Positions 19,753-29,757 of a stretch of DNA of 60,202 nucleotides are shown here, in pieces. Within the stretch, counting starts at the first letter, position 1. Every line of letters begins with the position of its first letter. The notes beneath the pieces were generated by a model. That model was not told the origin of the DNA. It was given only the letters and a program-made list of their open reading frames with translations, and ran no database searches. The stretch covers positions 968,823 to 1,029,024 of the forward strand of contig NW_008705574.1 in assembly GCF_000186865.1 (NCBI RefSeq), read 5' to 3'. The translations under genes were made by a program, and so were the position numbers. The DNA is from Aureococcus anophagefferens (taxonomy: Eukaryota; Sar; Pelagophyceae; Pelagomonadales; Pelagomonadaceae).

Positions 19753-20964
19753 ATGCTGCGAAAGACCTCGATTCGTGGCAAAATGTCCGAGGCCGTCGCG
19801 ATGAGCTCCTACGACAACGACGAGCCCATCGTCGAGGACGTGACGGCGAAGAACTTCGAGGGCATCGACGCCGCGGACTGGCACCGCAAGCGCGACGAGG
19901 ACGCCGACGCCGCGGCCTTTGGCGACGACGAGCTCGACGCCGAGGGCTACCGCGTGCTCATGCCCGGCGTGCGCTACAAGGAGGTGAGGAAGGGCACGGG
20001 CCCCCAGGCGGAGTACAAGCAGGCCGTGATCTGCACCTGGACCGGCGCGCTGACGGAGACGGGCGAGGTCTTCGAGACGTGCAAGCGGAAGATGCTCAGG
20101 GTCGGCGACGCGGACGTGCCGCCCGGGCTGGAGCTGGCGCTCCGCCAGCAGCAGGACGGCACGAAGTGCGTCTGCAAGGCCGAGTGGCGCTTCGCCTACG
20201 GCGACGTCGGGCGCCCGGCCTCCGACGACGAGAAGACGAAGAGCGTTCCCCCGAACTCGGCCGTGACGTGGACGATCGAGACGCACCGCCTCTGGTACAA
20301 GGAGTGCGACGACACGATGACGCCCGGCGAGATGCTCTACGACGCGCGCAACAAGAAGGTGCTGGGCAACGAGCACTTCCACCACGAGAACTGGAAGAAG
20401 GCGGGCGCGAACTACCAGGAGGTCTTGAAGGGGCTGAACGTCTGGAACTACGAGGAGGGGGACCCGGACCGGATCGAGGCCGAGGAGATCTACATCCACT
20501 GCGGCAACAACCTCGTCTACGCGTTGATGAAGATGGACGAGTGGCTCAAGGCCGAGAAGGCCGTCTGCGACGTGCTCACCGTCGCGCCCGACGACAAGAA
20601 GAGCCTCTACCGCGCGACGCAGGTCGCCATGCACCTGTCCAAGTGGCCCGAGGCCGACGCGGCGCTCAAGATCGCCATGGAGACCTGGCCGAACCACAAG
20701 CAGTTCCGGGACCTCTACGAGACGCTCCGCGAGCACAAGCGGAAGTACCGCGAGCGCAAGGCGAAGATGTCCGCGAAGATGTCGAAGAACCTCTTCAACT
20801 CGGCGCCCAAGCCCAAGCCGGCGGAGGACGACGAGTCGGACTCGAACTCGGACTCGGACTCGGACGCGGAGGACGCGCCGGCCGCGGCGCCGGCCGCGGC
20901 GGCCGCCGGCGACGCGCCCGCGGCCGCGCCGGCCGCGGAGGGCCGCCGCTGCGCGGTCATGTAG
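19753..20964 (+). CDS. FKBP-type peptidyl-prolyl isomerase-like protein with TPR repeats and CaaX end
   Basis: About 403 aa from ATG 19753; ATG 19783 and 19801 are alternatives. An FKBP-like domain spans about residues 60-185 (GVRYKEVRKGTGP, VICTWTGALTETGEVFETC, PPNSAVTWTIE). Three TPR helix pairs follow (about 195-335; NEHFHHENWKKAGANYQEVL, LVYALMKMDEWLKAEKAV). This layout is that of FKBP4/5/8-type Hsp90 co-chaperones. Key active-site aromatics are poorly conserved, so catalysis is doubtful. An acidic Ser/Asp run (DDESDSNSDSDSD) and an Ala/Pro run lead to RRCAVM at the very end, a CaaX prenylation box that would tether the protein to membranes. Confidence 0.85.
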   Translation: MLRKTSIRGKMSEAVAMSSYDNDEPIVEDVTAKNFEGIDAADWHRKRDEDADAAAFGDDELDAEGYRVLMPGVRYKEVRKGTGPQAEYKQAVICTWTGALTETGEVFETCKRKMLRVGDADVPPGLELALRQQQDGTKCVCKAEWRFAYGDVGRPASDDEKTKSVPPNSAVTWTIETHRLWYKECDDTMTPGEMLYDARNKKVLGNEHFHHENWKKAGANYQEVLKGLNVWNYEEGDPDRIEAEEIYIHCGNNLVYALMKMDEWLKAEKAVCDVLTVAPDDKKSLYRATQVAMHLSKWPEADAALKIAMETWPNHKQFRDLYETLREHKRKYRERKAKMSAKMSKNLFNSAPKPKPAEDDESDSNSDSDSDAEDAPAAAPAAAAAGDAPAAAPAAEGRRCAVM

Positions 20965-21052
20965 GGGCCTCGTAAGCTTGTTCTCGCTAGAAAGGGGGGG
21001 GCGTTCTTTACGACCGCGCGGGACTGCTTCTTGGGGATGGGGGCCACGCGCG

Positions 21053-21939
21053 CTAGGCGGGCTCCCGGCGCGCGGCCTCGGCCGCCGGCTCCGCGACGAC
21101 GACATCCTCGGCGGCGTCCGCGAGGGGCGCCCAGGCCGCGTGCCGGTGGACGCGGCACTCCGCGAGCTCGGAGCCGCACGTGCAGTTCCAGAACGCGAAG
21201 AGGTTCCAGACGACGCACTCGTCCGCGGGCACGTAGCAGGGGCACGACAGCGCGACCGCGGACTCGTCGCGGACGCACCCGCCGCAGAGCCGGCAGGTCG
21301 GGCAGTCGCCGTGGCAGCAGCACGGCGGTTTCGCGCGCCGCGACCCGTCCGGCGGGAGCGCGAGGAGCGCGCGCGCCGTGAGCCAGCGGACGAGCGGCCT
21401 CTCGACGGCCTCCGCGATCACGGCGGACGCGCCGACGAAGGCGGCGACGCACGCGTACCAGCGCAGGTCCGTCGGAGCGTGCTCGATGACGATCATGTGG
21501 AAGCAGTAGACGGCGTAGCTCCAGTCGCCGAGCTTCTGGAGCGGCCGCGTGCCTACGCGCGGTCGCGATCTCTCGGAAAAACGCCGCGGGACGCCGGCGC
21601 GCGCTCAGGAAGAAGCCGACCCAGCTCGCGGACCCCGCGTAGGTGAGCGCCTCGATCCAGTAGGCCAGGGGCAGGATGATGAAGGCCTCGAGGACCACGC
21701 GGAGGCCGAAGGCTCCGGCGTAGTGCGAGAAGAACGGCGTCGGAGACGCCGACGAAGAGCGCGAGCGCGACGCTCAGCGCGTCCGCGCGGCGGCCCCAGA
21801 GCGCGGGCGACGGGTCGCCCCCGGCCAGGGCGTCCTCGAGGCGGCTCCGGCCGACGATCGCGCCGATCATGAACACGGGCACGACGAACGGCGGCCAGAC
21901 GCGGAGCGGCATGTAGAAGAATTGTACTAGTATTGACAT
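21053..21939 (-). pseudogene. C-terminal half of an acyltransferase-3 family membrane protein, frame broken
   Basis: Three frames carry successive parts of one protein. They are WPPFVVPVFMIGAIVG..LSVALALFVGV (21939 to about 21743), TPFFSHYAGAFGLRVVLEAF..WVGFFLSA (to about 21600), and RPLQKLGDWSYAVYCFHMIV with a Cys-rich tail (to 21053). The first change is a single-base shift near 21741. The second fits an intron of 40-50 bp ending GCGCGTAG near 21550. Acyltransferase-3 enzymes move acyl groups in membranes; LGDWSYAVYCFHM is typical of their last helices. The N-terminal half with the catalytic His is absent, so this is truncated or misassembled. Confidence 0.6.
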
Positions 21940-21945
21940 TACTCT

Positions 21946-22638
21946 TTAGGAATTCATCCGATTTTTTGGATGAAATCTTGAAATGACGATACTTAAGCAG
22001 TTCCAACACATTTTCTTTCGATTTATAAATGATTGGATTTCGCCGCGGTCCATGCTTTCCATCGGAACACACCACTCTTTTTTCTCCCTGCAAACGGTCT
22101 GGACGACGCGGCCGTCGGACCCGTCGCCGAGCGCGATGTCGGCGTAGAACTCGAGCTCACGGTAGGGCTTGCCCAAATGCTCCGCGCCCCGCCTGTGGTT
22201 GACGAGGATGGAGAACGCGTCCTTCGTGCCGTCGGCGTCGACGCGAAACGTCGTAAACGCCAGCTTCCGGTCCTTGACCAGGCGGAAGGTGAGCCGCGAC
22301 GCGCCCGCGAGGATGGCGTCGTAAGCCCGCAGGTCCGGCTGCCGCGTGCGGACCGGCGCGCGCGCCGAGGCCGGCGCCGACGGCGCGCGCCGGATCGCGC
22401 GGCGGTAGCCCGTCACGGGATTCGTCTGGAACGTGCGCTCCGCGTCGACGGAATAAATTCTCTCGCCGATGACGAGTTGCGTCTCGCCGACGACCGTTAA
22501 GAGCGTCGCACAGGAGTCAGAGTCGAAGTCGACCCACCCGTCGTCGCTGCGATACTGCCATTGTGTCGCCGCCACGGGCTCGGCCACGACCAGGGCGGCG
22601 TTGGGCTCGACGGAAACGACCGCGGCGAACGGGAGCAT
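21946..22638 (-). CDS. WWE-domain-like protein (about 230 aa)
   Basis: The first ATG in frame is 22638. Residues about 25-85 read WQYRSDDGWVDFDSDSCATL, then ERIYSVDAERTFQTNPVTGY and RRAIRR. This matches the WWE pattern (paired Trp, then a Gln-x-Asn-x2-Thr-Gly motif before Arg-x-Ile-Arg-Arg). WWE domains bind ADP-ribose units in PARPs and ubiquitin ligases. A second segment (LTFRLVKDRKLAFTTFRVD) could be another beta-rich domain. The last 30 residues come from AT-rich DNA (FINRKKMCWNCLSIVISRFH) and may be a read-through past the real 3' end. Confidence 0.65.
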   Translation of the reverse strand: MLPFAAVVSVEPNAALVVAEPVAATQWQYRSDDGWVDFDSDSCATLLTVVGETQLVIGERIYSVDAERTFQTNPVTGYRRAIRRAPSAPASARAPVRTRQPDLRAYDAILAGASRLTFRLVKDRKLAFTTFRVDADGTKDAFSILVNHRRGAEHLGKPYRELEFYADIALGDGSDGRVVQTVCREKKEWCVPMESMDRGEIQSFINRKKMCWNCLSIVISRFHPKNRMNS

Positions 22639-22660
22639 CGTCTGAAACTCGTTGTTTATT

Positions 22661-22709
22661 CCACAGACACCGCCTGATGCTCGGTCCACAGACACCGCCT
22701 GATGCTCGG
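22661..22709. repeat. 25-bp direct tandem duplication
   Basis: CCACAGACACCGCCTGATGC plus TCGG(T) occurs twice head to tail (22661-22685 and 22686-22709), just upstream of the WWE gene start. Confidence 0.9.
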
Positions 22710-22891
22710 GGTATTCCGGTTTATTCTGACTGAATGCTCAGGACATGCTCAGCAGGCTCAGCTATTTCGGCGAGCAAGGTGCGCTGCGGTGAAAATCGTG
22801 TAAACACGATAAGAGGGAGGCCGGCAAAACGGGTCGCCGCCGCGCAAAACGGGTCGCACGCACTTGTCGACGCACAAATAACCCACACGAT

Positions 22892-23143
22892 ATGTCTTCC
22901 TCCTGGAGCTGCTTGACCTGCGGCCTTCTCGCGTCGCCCGCGCCGGAGGACGACGGCGCGCCGGCGCCCTACGAGGTCGTCGATCTCCGGGCGCCGCCGC
23001 GGCGGGCGGGCCTCGACGACGACGACGACGGCGGCGGCGCGGACGTCGTGTCCGTCACGTTGGTCTCGACGACGACGCCGGCCGCGGCGCCGGCGGCCGC
23101 GGGAAAGCGCGGCCCCGCGCGGCGCGCGCGCCTCGCGCGATGA
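22892..23143 (+). CDS. Small unrecognised protein (83 aa)
   Basis: ATG 22892 to TGA 23141-23143. It starts MSSSWSCLTCGLL, with paired Cys that could be lipidated or bind metal. An acidic Asp/Gly run (LDDDDDGGGADVV) and an Ala-rich basic end (GKRGPARRARLAR) follow. It lies on the opposite strand between two minus-strand genes. Short length and biased composition make it uncertain. Confidence 0.4.
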   Translation: MSSSWSCLTCGLLASPAPEDDGAPAPYEVVDLRAPPRRAGLDDDDDGGGADVVSVTLVSTTTPAAAPAAAGKRGPARRARLAR

Positions 23144-23229
23144 GAAGCGTAAGTTCGGCGTAGCCGCGCGCCGGGCGGCGTACCCCGCCCGCCGGAGGGG
23201 AGGCCCGCGGCGTAGCGCCGCCCCGTGCG

Positions 23230-25186
23230 TTAGGACTTCGCGCGCGCGAGGAGCGTCGACTTGAGCTCGTTGAGCCCCAGGCTCGAGGGCGCGCGCGGCG
23301 GCGGCTCGGGCCCGACCGCGGACGCGGCGCTCCTGCCGAGCTCGTCGTCGCTGTCGCCCGGCCGCAGGAACGCGTGGCGGAGCATGGCCCGCGCCGTGGG
23401 CCGCGCGTCGACGTCGCGCGTGAAGCACGTCTCGACGAAGTGGCGCAGGTCCGGCGCGAGGAGCGCGGCGTAGGGCTCGAGCGGCGGCCCGTCGTCGGAC
23501 TCGAGCACGGCCATCATGAGCGCCTGCGTGGAACTCAAATCTTCAATCCGACTTCAATGTGCGCGTATGCGACCGTTTCGACGCGAGGCTTTCTGCCGTG
23601 CTTCGAGAACTCGACGAGAGCCATCGATTCGTCCAAAAATCAGCCGGATCGACTTCGATGTGACCGAGATAGAGCGTTCTGAAGTTTGGTGGCGACCCCC
23701 CACACCAGCGGTTGATTTCCACACAGAGGAGCGCGTAGGGCGAGGAGAGCTTGAGGGCCTTCCAGGGCGGGTCGCCCGTCGCCATGAGGAGCGCGAGCCC
23801 GCCCATGGCCCAGACGTCCGCGCGCCGGCCGACGCGCTTCTGCCGCATCTGCTCGGGCGCCATGAAGTACGGCGTGCCCTTGAGCGAGCTCTCCGTGTCT
23901 AACAGCGTGCCCTCGGCGTGGATGCGCTTCGACGCGCCCATGTCCGCGAGCTTGGCGACGCCCGTGTCCGAGATGAGCACGTTCTCGCCCTTGACGTCGC
24001 GGTGGACGACGCGGTGCTCGTGGAGGTAGACGAGGCCCCGGAGGCAGTGCTCGAGGTAGCGCCGGTTCACGTCGTCGTCGAGGCGCCCGCCGAAGGTGCG
24101 CACGACGGCGGACAGCGACCCGCCGGGCACCCACTCCTGGAAGATGTGGAGCTTCCGGTCCGCCTCCTCGATCTCCGCGCCGAGGTACTCGACGATGTTC
24201 TCGTGGCGGAGGCTCGACCTGCGCCGGAGACGACCCGTGGAACGCGCCGTCGAGCGAAACCGCTCGAGCTCGGCCACGTCGAAGTCGCTTCGACCGACGT
24301 TCGGACGGATCGTTTTCTCTCTTTCTCCAGAGAGCGAACCTCTCGCGTCGACACCGTACGATCTAGAGAGCGGAGCGACGTCGTTCGTTTCCCGCCCGGG
24401 GCCCGACATGACCTCGATCTCGCCGTGGAGCTGCTCGATCTCCCGGAGCGCGTCGCGCTCGTCGTGCGTCGCCGGCAGGATGAGCGTCTTGATGGCGATG
24501 AGCGCGCCCGTGTCCAGGCGCAGGCCCTGGAACACGGTGCCGTAGCTCCCGGAGCCGATGAGCTTGCCGAGCTTCCACTTGCCGGGGCGGATGCCCGGCG
24601 GCCGCTCGGCCCGGACGGGCGCGGGCTCGCTCCGCGACCGCAAATTGCGGCCCGACGCCGCGTCCTCGGACGCGCGCGCGGCCTCGTAGGAGCGCACGGA
24701 CTGCTGCGACGCGCGCGCGGGCTGGAACTCCGCGAGCAGCTCGGGCGGGAACATGAGGTCGGACGTGTCGTAGTTGCAGAGCGACGCCTCGATGGGCCGC
24801 GGCGGCGGCGCGACGCGCTCCGGGTAGGGGATGGCGCGCTTGATGGGGCCGGCGCGCGGCGCCGCGTCGGACTTGGCGCGCGGCCGGTCCGCGCGGCGCC
24901 GCGGCGCGGCCGTCGGGCTCTCCGCGCGGCGGGGCGGCGGCCGCTCGCGGGCCGCGCCGGCGTCGCGCGCCGCGCGCTCGCGGGGCGCCGCGTCGCCGGG
25001 CGGCGCGTCGCGGGGCGCCGCGTCGCGCGGCGGCGCGTCGCGGGGCGGTCGCTCGCGGCGCCGCTCCGGCGACGGCCGGGGCGGCCGGCGCCGCGGCGCC
25101 GGCGGCCAGCCGCCCGGCTGGCGCGCGGTGATGGCGACCAGCGCGTCCTGCGTCTCCGGCGCCAGGCCCTCGACGAGCATGTCCAT
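23230..25186 (-). CDS. MAP kinase kinase kinase-like Ser/Thr protein kinase (STE11 type)
   Basis: Predicted exons are 25186-24408, 24218-23735 and 23523-23230, giving 518 aa. The first 200 residues are low complexity with Arg-Asp-Ala-Pro repeats. The kinase domain (about 205-470) has the Gly loop IGSGSYGTVFQG, lysine IAIKTL, EIEVMSSLRHENIVEYLG, catalytic HRDVKGENVL, ADMGAS (DMG in place of DFG), GTPYFMAPEQ and ADVWAMGGLALLMATG. The pattern resembles MEKK/NPK1 kinases at the top of MAPK cascades. The Asp-Met-Gly change is unusual but keeps the Mg-binding Asp. The first intron lies between EVM and SSLRH, and the second between SSPY and ALMMAV. Its start is divergent from pyruvate kinase. Confidence 0.85.
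23524..23734 (+). mobile_element. Introner element, family A (intron 2 of MAP3K-like gene)
   Basis: A 211-bp intron with target copies GCGCTCCT and GCGCTCAT (7 of 8). The element is antisense to the gene. Ends are CTGTGTGGAAATCAAC and GAGTTCCACGCAG in gene direction. Predicted donor GC, phase 0. Confidence 0.88.
24219..24407 (-). mobile_element. Diverged introner (intron 1 of MAP3K-like gene)
   Basis: A 189-bp intron with target copies GTCGGGCC and GTCGAGCC (7 of 8). Terminal repeats have drifted (CCGGGCGGGAAACGA and TCGTCTCCGGCGCAG), but the interior keeps the family A core (CGATCCGTCCGAACGTCGGT then CGAAGCGACTTCGACG). Donor GT, phase 2. It holds no in-frame stop and 189 is a multiple of 3, so retention would insert 63 residues into the kinase domain. 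Confidence 0.8.
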
Positions 25187-25514
25187 GGTGTCGCCGGCGC
25201 CAGGGCGTCGGCGTCGAGGCTCCGCACGCGCTTCGTCACAGCCACGGCGGACGAAGATGGTCACGGCCTCCTCCTCCTCATGGCCTGGAGCTGCCGGAGC
25301 ACGGGGCTCGACAGCGCCCCGGCCCCCATGGCGCCCCCGCGACGCGACGCCGGGGAACGATGCCCCGAGGGGGAGGGCAGCCCCGTGCTTCGAGCAGTGC
25401 TTCGAGCGGCACGAGGATCTGCATCGTACCCGTCGACATGTCGGCGTTGCGTGCCACTTCCGCCTGCGTTTTCCGCTGGACCACAGGATTGCAGTCGCAA
25501 ATTCGCCAAGCAGC

Positions 25515-27348
25515 ATGCGCATCCTCGCGGTTGCAGCCTGCGCCTCGGCCCTGCTGGCCCCGCGCCCGCACCTCCGGCCGCCGAGCGCCGTGCGCGTCAT
25601 CGAGACCGCGCCAACAACCACGGCGCCCGTCGCGCTCCCCGGCGCCCCGGAGCGGTGGAAGAAGGCGACGAAGCAGCTCGCGACGCTCGGCCCGGCGTCG
25701 AGTACGCTGGCCATGATCGAGAAGCTCTTCCTCGCCGGCGTCGACGTCTTCCGCCTCAACTTCAGCCACGGCGCCCACGAGGAGAAGGCCGAGCTCGTCA
25801 AGCTCATCCGGCAGGTCGAGGCGAAATACGGCCACCCGATCGCGATCCTCGCCGACCTCCAGGGCCCGAAGCTGCGCGTGGGCGTCTTCGGCCAGGACAA
25901 GGTGCTCCTCAGCGCGGGCCAGAAGTTCCGGTTCGACCTCGACGACGAGCCGGGCGACGCGGGGCGCGTCAAGCTCCCGCACCCGGAGATCATCGCGACC
26001 TTGGCCAAGGGCGACACGCTCCTCATCGACGACGGCAAGCTCCGCATGACCGTGGAGAAGAGCGGCGACGAGTTCGTCGAGTGCGTCGTCGACGTCGGCG
26101 GCGCCATCAGCGACCGCAAGGGCGTGAACACGCCGTCCGCGGCCGCGCGGAAACTCGAATCTTCGACCCGACTTCAATGTGCGGCGGGTTCGACGCGAGC
26201 TCTTCCGTCGTGCTTCGAGAATTCAATGAGGGCTCGTCCAAACATCAGCCGAATCGACTTCGATACGACCGAGCTCGAGAAGTTTGGCTGGAATTACCCA
26301 GCTCACCGTTTGACGTCCGCGCAGGTCCGTCGTCCTGCCCATCTCGCCGCTGACGCCCAAGGACCGCGCGGACCTCGCCTTCGCGCTCACGCAGTCCATC
26401 GACTGGGTCGCCCTCAGCTTCGTCCAGCAGCCCAAGGACGTCGCCGAGCTCCGACAGCTCGTCAAGGCCTCGGCGCGGCCCGACGTGAGCATCATGGCCA
26501 AGCTCGAGAAGCCCGCGGCCGTCGCCGACGGGTCGCTCGAGGCCATCGTGGATCTGTGCGACGGCATCATGGTCGCCCGCGGCGACCTGGGCGTGGAGAT
26601 GAACCCGGAGGACGTGCCCATCATCCAGAAGAAGATCATCAAGTGCTGCCGCGATCGCGGCACGCCGGTGGTCGTCGCGACGCAGATGCTCGAGTCGATG
26701 ATCGACGCGCCGACGCCGACGCGCGCGGAGTGCTCCGACATCGCCACGGCCATCTACGACGGCGCCGACGCCGTCATGCTCAGCGCCGAGTCCGCCGCGG
26801 GCCTCTACCCGGAGGAGGCCGTGACGATGCAGCGCCGCGTCATCTCGCGCGTCGAGGCCGACGAGTTGTACCGCGCGCGCAACGACGCGGATGTGGCCGC
26901 GCCGGAGAAGACGGCGACGGACGCCATCACGGCGGCGGCGCGGTCCGTGGCGCTGACGATCGGGGCCAAGTGCATGGTCGTCTTCACGAGCCTCGGCACG
27001 ACGGTGCGCCGCGCGGCCAAGGGCCGGCCGCCCGTGCCCATCCTCGCGCTCACGCCCTCCGAGGACACGGCGCGCGCGCTCGCGCTGACCTGGGGCGTCT
27101 ACAGCCGCGTCGACGACTACTTCGGCGAGGACGTCGAGTTCAACGACGTGCTCAAGAAGGCCGTCGGCACGGCCAAGGACGTCGGCTTCCTCGACGACGA
27201 CCTCGACGTCGCCGTCGTCACCGCGGGCCTGCCCTGGGGCACGCCCGGCGCGTCCAACGTGCTCCGCGTCGTCCCCGCGGCCGGGCCGGACAACTGGCCC
27301 GACGTCCTCTGCTACCCGGAGACGGAGGAGTGCACGGACGCCCTCTAG
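25515..27348 (+). CDS. Pyruvate kinase, probably organelle-targeted
   Basis: Predicted exons are 25515-26134 and 26325-27348, giving 547 aa. It transfers phosphate from phosphoenolpyruvate to ADP in the last step of glycolysis. Visible blocks are TLGPASSTLAMIEKLFLAGV, FRLNFSHGAHEEK, ILADLQGPKLRVG, the metal/substrate block VSIMAKLEKPAA, IMVARGDLGVEM and VATQMLESMIDAPTPTRAE. The N-terminal 35 residues (MRILAVAACASALLAPRP) form a signal followed by an Ala/Pro-rich stretch, consistent with plastid targeting. The intron lies between TP and SVVLPISPLT. The start is about 330 bases from the divergent kinase gene. Confidence 0.93.
26135..26324 (+). mobile_element. Diverged introner element, family A (intron of pyruvate kinase)
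   Basis: A 190-bp intron with target copies GTCCGCGG and GTCCGTCG (6 of 8). Element ends are CCGCGCGGAAACTC and GACGTCCGCGCAG. The interior keeps CATCAGCCGAATCGACTTCG. Donor GT, phase 2; splicing restores NTPSVVLPISP exactly. Confidence 0.87.
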
Positions 27349-27411
27349 GCGGCGCCGCGCCGCCGCCCCCTCCCCCCGCCGCCGCCGGGCAAGCTAAGCG
27401 AAGCGTCCGCC

Positions 27412-28341
27412 TTACGCCGCGGCGTCGAGGACGACGACGGGGAACGCGACGTTGAGGGCCATGCCCGGGTTCGCGTCCTCGGGGAGGAGCTCGACGTAGA
27501 CCGCGGACCGGTCCGGGAGCTGGACGGGGAGCACGTCGCCCGCGGCCGCGTCGAGGGGCACGCGGACCTCGACGGCGCCCTCGAGGCGCAGCAGGGACCC
27601 GGCCGCGGCGCCGTCGGGCACGCGCACGTGGATGATGCCCTGGCCGCCCGTGTCGACGCGGAGCACGTCGCCCGGCGCCGGGCCCGGCGGCACCGCGACG
27701 ACGGGCGCGGCCGCGGGCAGCTGGAGCGGCGGCTTCGCCTCGGCGGCGACGTCCTCCGCCTCGTCCTCCGCGACGGCCGGCGCCGCCGGCGCCGCCTCCG
27801 CGCCGAGGAGGCCGCCGGCGCCCTCGACCTCCGCGCCGGGCTTCGTCGCGACGACCGCTCCCGACTCGTCGAAGACGGCCTCCTCCGCGCCCCGCGGCAC
27901 GAGGGACACGTTCCCGCCGGGCAGCACCTCGACGCCCGCCTCGGCGAGGGCCAGCGCGTCGTCGAGGCCCAGGCGCCCCACGGCCTCGCCCTTGGCGATC
28001 GCGGCGTTGACGACGTTCGAGAACCGCGACGAGTTGGTCTCGTCCGTGAGGCCGCCGTTGTCCGCGAGCATGTGCTTGGCGTCGCAGCCGCGGCACTTGC
28101 CGATGACGAGGCCCGTGGTCCAGGCGACGCGGCTCACGGACACGAGGTTGCGCGTGTCGCACTTGCAGCAGGTGTAGGCCAACGAGAAGCGCTCCGAGAG
28201 GCCGATGTTCACGGACGCCTTGAAGGGGTCGTCCTGGGGCAGCGACTGGAGCGCCGCCGCGCGGCGCGCCGGGAGCAGCGGCGGCCGCAGCGCCGACGCG
28301 AGCGCCACAGCGAGCAGCGTTTTGAGGCCAAGTGGGACCAT
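27412..28341 (-). CDS. DNL-type zinc-finger protein (Zim17/HEP-like), organelle-targeted
   Basis: 309 aa from ATG 28341. An N-terminal targeting region (MVPLGLKTLLAVALASALRP) precedes a DNL zinc finger at about residues 55-120. It reads YTCCKCDTRNLVSVSRVAW, then GLVIGKCRGCDAKHMLADN, with CxxC pairs and the Asp-Asn pair that names the family. Zim17/HEP proteins keep organellar Hsp70 chaperones soluble in mitochondria or plastids. The C-terminal 180 residues are an Ala/Glu/Val-rich extension with repeats such as GDVLRVDTGGQGIIHVRVPD, resembling a DnaJ C-terminal-like beta sandwich. That extension is not usual in the family. Confidence 0.8.
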   Translation of the reverse strand: MVPLGLKTLLAVALASALRPPLLPARRAAALQSLPQDDPFKASVNIGLSERFSLAYTCCKCDTRNLVSVSRVAWTTGLVIGKCRGCDAKHMLADNGGLTDETNSSRFSNVVNAAIAKGEAVGRLGLDDALALAEAGVEVLPGGNVSLVPRGAEEAVFDESGAVVATKPGAEVEGAGGLLGAEAAPAAPAVAEDEAEDVAAEAKPPLQLPAAAPVVAVPPGPAPGDVLRVDTGGQGIIHVRVPDGAAAGSLLRLEGAVEVRVPLDAAAGDVLPVQLPDRSAVYVELLPEDANPGMALNVAFPVVVLDAAA

Positions 28342-28387
28342 CGCTGCGATTTCCAAGGCAACATGAAGTAGGCCTTGAAGTTCAACG

Positions 28388-29597
28388 TTACGTCGCGCCG
28401 GCGGCCGCCGGCGGCCCGTCGCCGAGGGCGGCCTCCATGAGCTCCTGGTCGAGCTTCGTGATCTGGGCCATGAGGCGGCCCTTCTTCTCGCGGAGCTTGG
28501 CGAGCTGGGCCCTGGCCCTTTTCTGGACCGCGGTGTTCGGCGACGCGTCGTCCGCGGCGAGGTCCTTCATGGCCTGCGATACGGCCTTGAGCTCCGCGGC
28601 GACGCGCGCGCGGGCCGACGCGACGTCGCCCGGCGGGTGCGCGCCCCGGGGGCTACTGGACCGCGACGTCCGCCGGCCGTTCGGCGTCGCCGGGCCGGCC
28701 GGCGCCCGGGGCGCGAAGTCCAGGTCCTGGGAGCCGAGGAGGATCCAGGGGTGCTGGGACGCCCGGGGGTGGTCCTCGGAGAACGTGAGGCCCTCGCCGC
28801 GGCCGTCGACCTGTGTGGAAATCAACCAGTGGAACGCCCTGTCCAGCAAAAACTTCAAACCTCTCTAGCTCGGTCAAATCGAAGTCGATTCGGCTGATTT
28901 TTGGACGAATCGATTGCTCTCGTCGAGTTCTCGAAGCACAGCCGAAGAGCTCGCGTCGAAACCGTCGCATACACGAACATTGAAGTCGGGCTGAAGATTT
29001 GATTTCCACACGGCCGTCGACCATCCACGGCTCGAACTTGACGACGTCCTCGTGCGGCGGCTCCTCCGCTATACGCCCCTCGCGCCGGCCGATGTCGGCC
29101 ATCTCCTTCTCGACGCTCGCGATCTCCTCGGGCGAGAAGGACGTCCGCGCGCGCTTCCGGGCTTTCGCGAAGCGGCGGCCGACGCAGTCGTGCATCGGAG
29201 GCGTCAGCCCGTCGCGGTGGTAGCCGGCCCACGCGGAGCCCGCGAACTCGGCGCAGCGGTCGAGGTCGGCCCGCCGCGCCGCGGCGTCCTTGAAGACGAG
29301 CACGACCTGGCCCACGTCGCCGCACTTGTAGTACGTCGCGCGGTCGAAGGTCTTGTGCGTCTCCACGACGGCGGGGAGGTTCGCGAGGCGCGCGGGGTAG
29401 GTCGCGCCGTCGATGGCGAAGGTGAAGTCCTTGGTCGCGAAGGTGGCGCCCTTGAGCTCGTCGCCCGTGGGCTCGGCGTCGGGCGCGAGGCTCACGCCCT
29501 CGAGGGACCCGCCGGCGACCTTGGCCGCGAGGAGCGCCGCGACGGCGTCGAGGTCCACGAAGCGCAGGGCCAGCAGCGTCTGGGGCGCGCTCATCAT
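28388..29597 (-). CDS. TAF7: TFIID subunit TAF7
   Basis: Predicted exons are 29597-29022 and 28810-28388, giving 332 aa. The N-terminal TAFII55 domain (about residues 5-190) shows LLALRFVDLDAVAALL, FTFAIDGATYPARLANLPAV, VETHKTFDRATYYKCGDVGQ and GLTPPMHDCVGRRF. TAF7 binds TAF1 within TFIID and restrains its acetyltransferase activity. The C-terminal part ends in a predicted coiled coil (RARAQLAKLREKKGRLMAQI). The intron joins FEPWM|VDGRGEGLTFS. Two adjacent ATGs (29597, 29594) could start the protein. Confidence 0.85.
28811..29021 (-). mobile_element. Introner element, family A (intron of TAF7)
   Basis: A 211-bp intron. The target duplication GTCGACGG is perfect. The element is in A-sense relative to the gene, with end GATTTCCACACAG. 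Donor GT, phase 0. The core TCGGCTGATTTTTGGACGA is intact on the + strand. Confidence 0.92.
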
Positions 29598-29757
29598 GGA
29601 AAGGGGGGGTGCTTATCGCGGCGCGCCGAGACCTTTGCAGGGGCGGAGCGAGCGCGCTGGTCGGAGAGCGCGCGGCGGTGCCGCACTCGCTTGCTCGGGC
29701 GCCGAGTCGGTCGAAGTAGCCGGCACCGTGCAGTAGTCGCAGCCCGAGTCAAGAAGC

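Noticed and set aside
23543..26131. 862-codon frame through the kinase
   Set aside because: It reads through an introner and into introner 2 and extends antisense over the pyruvate kinase start; the spliced kinase explains the real coding part.
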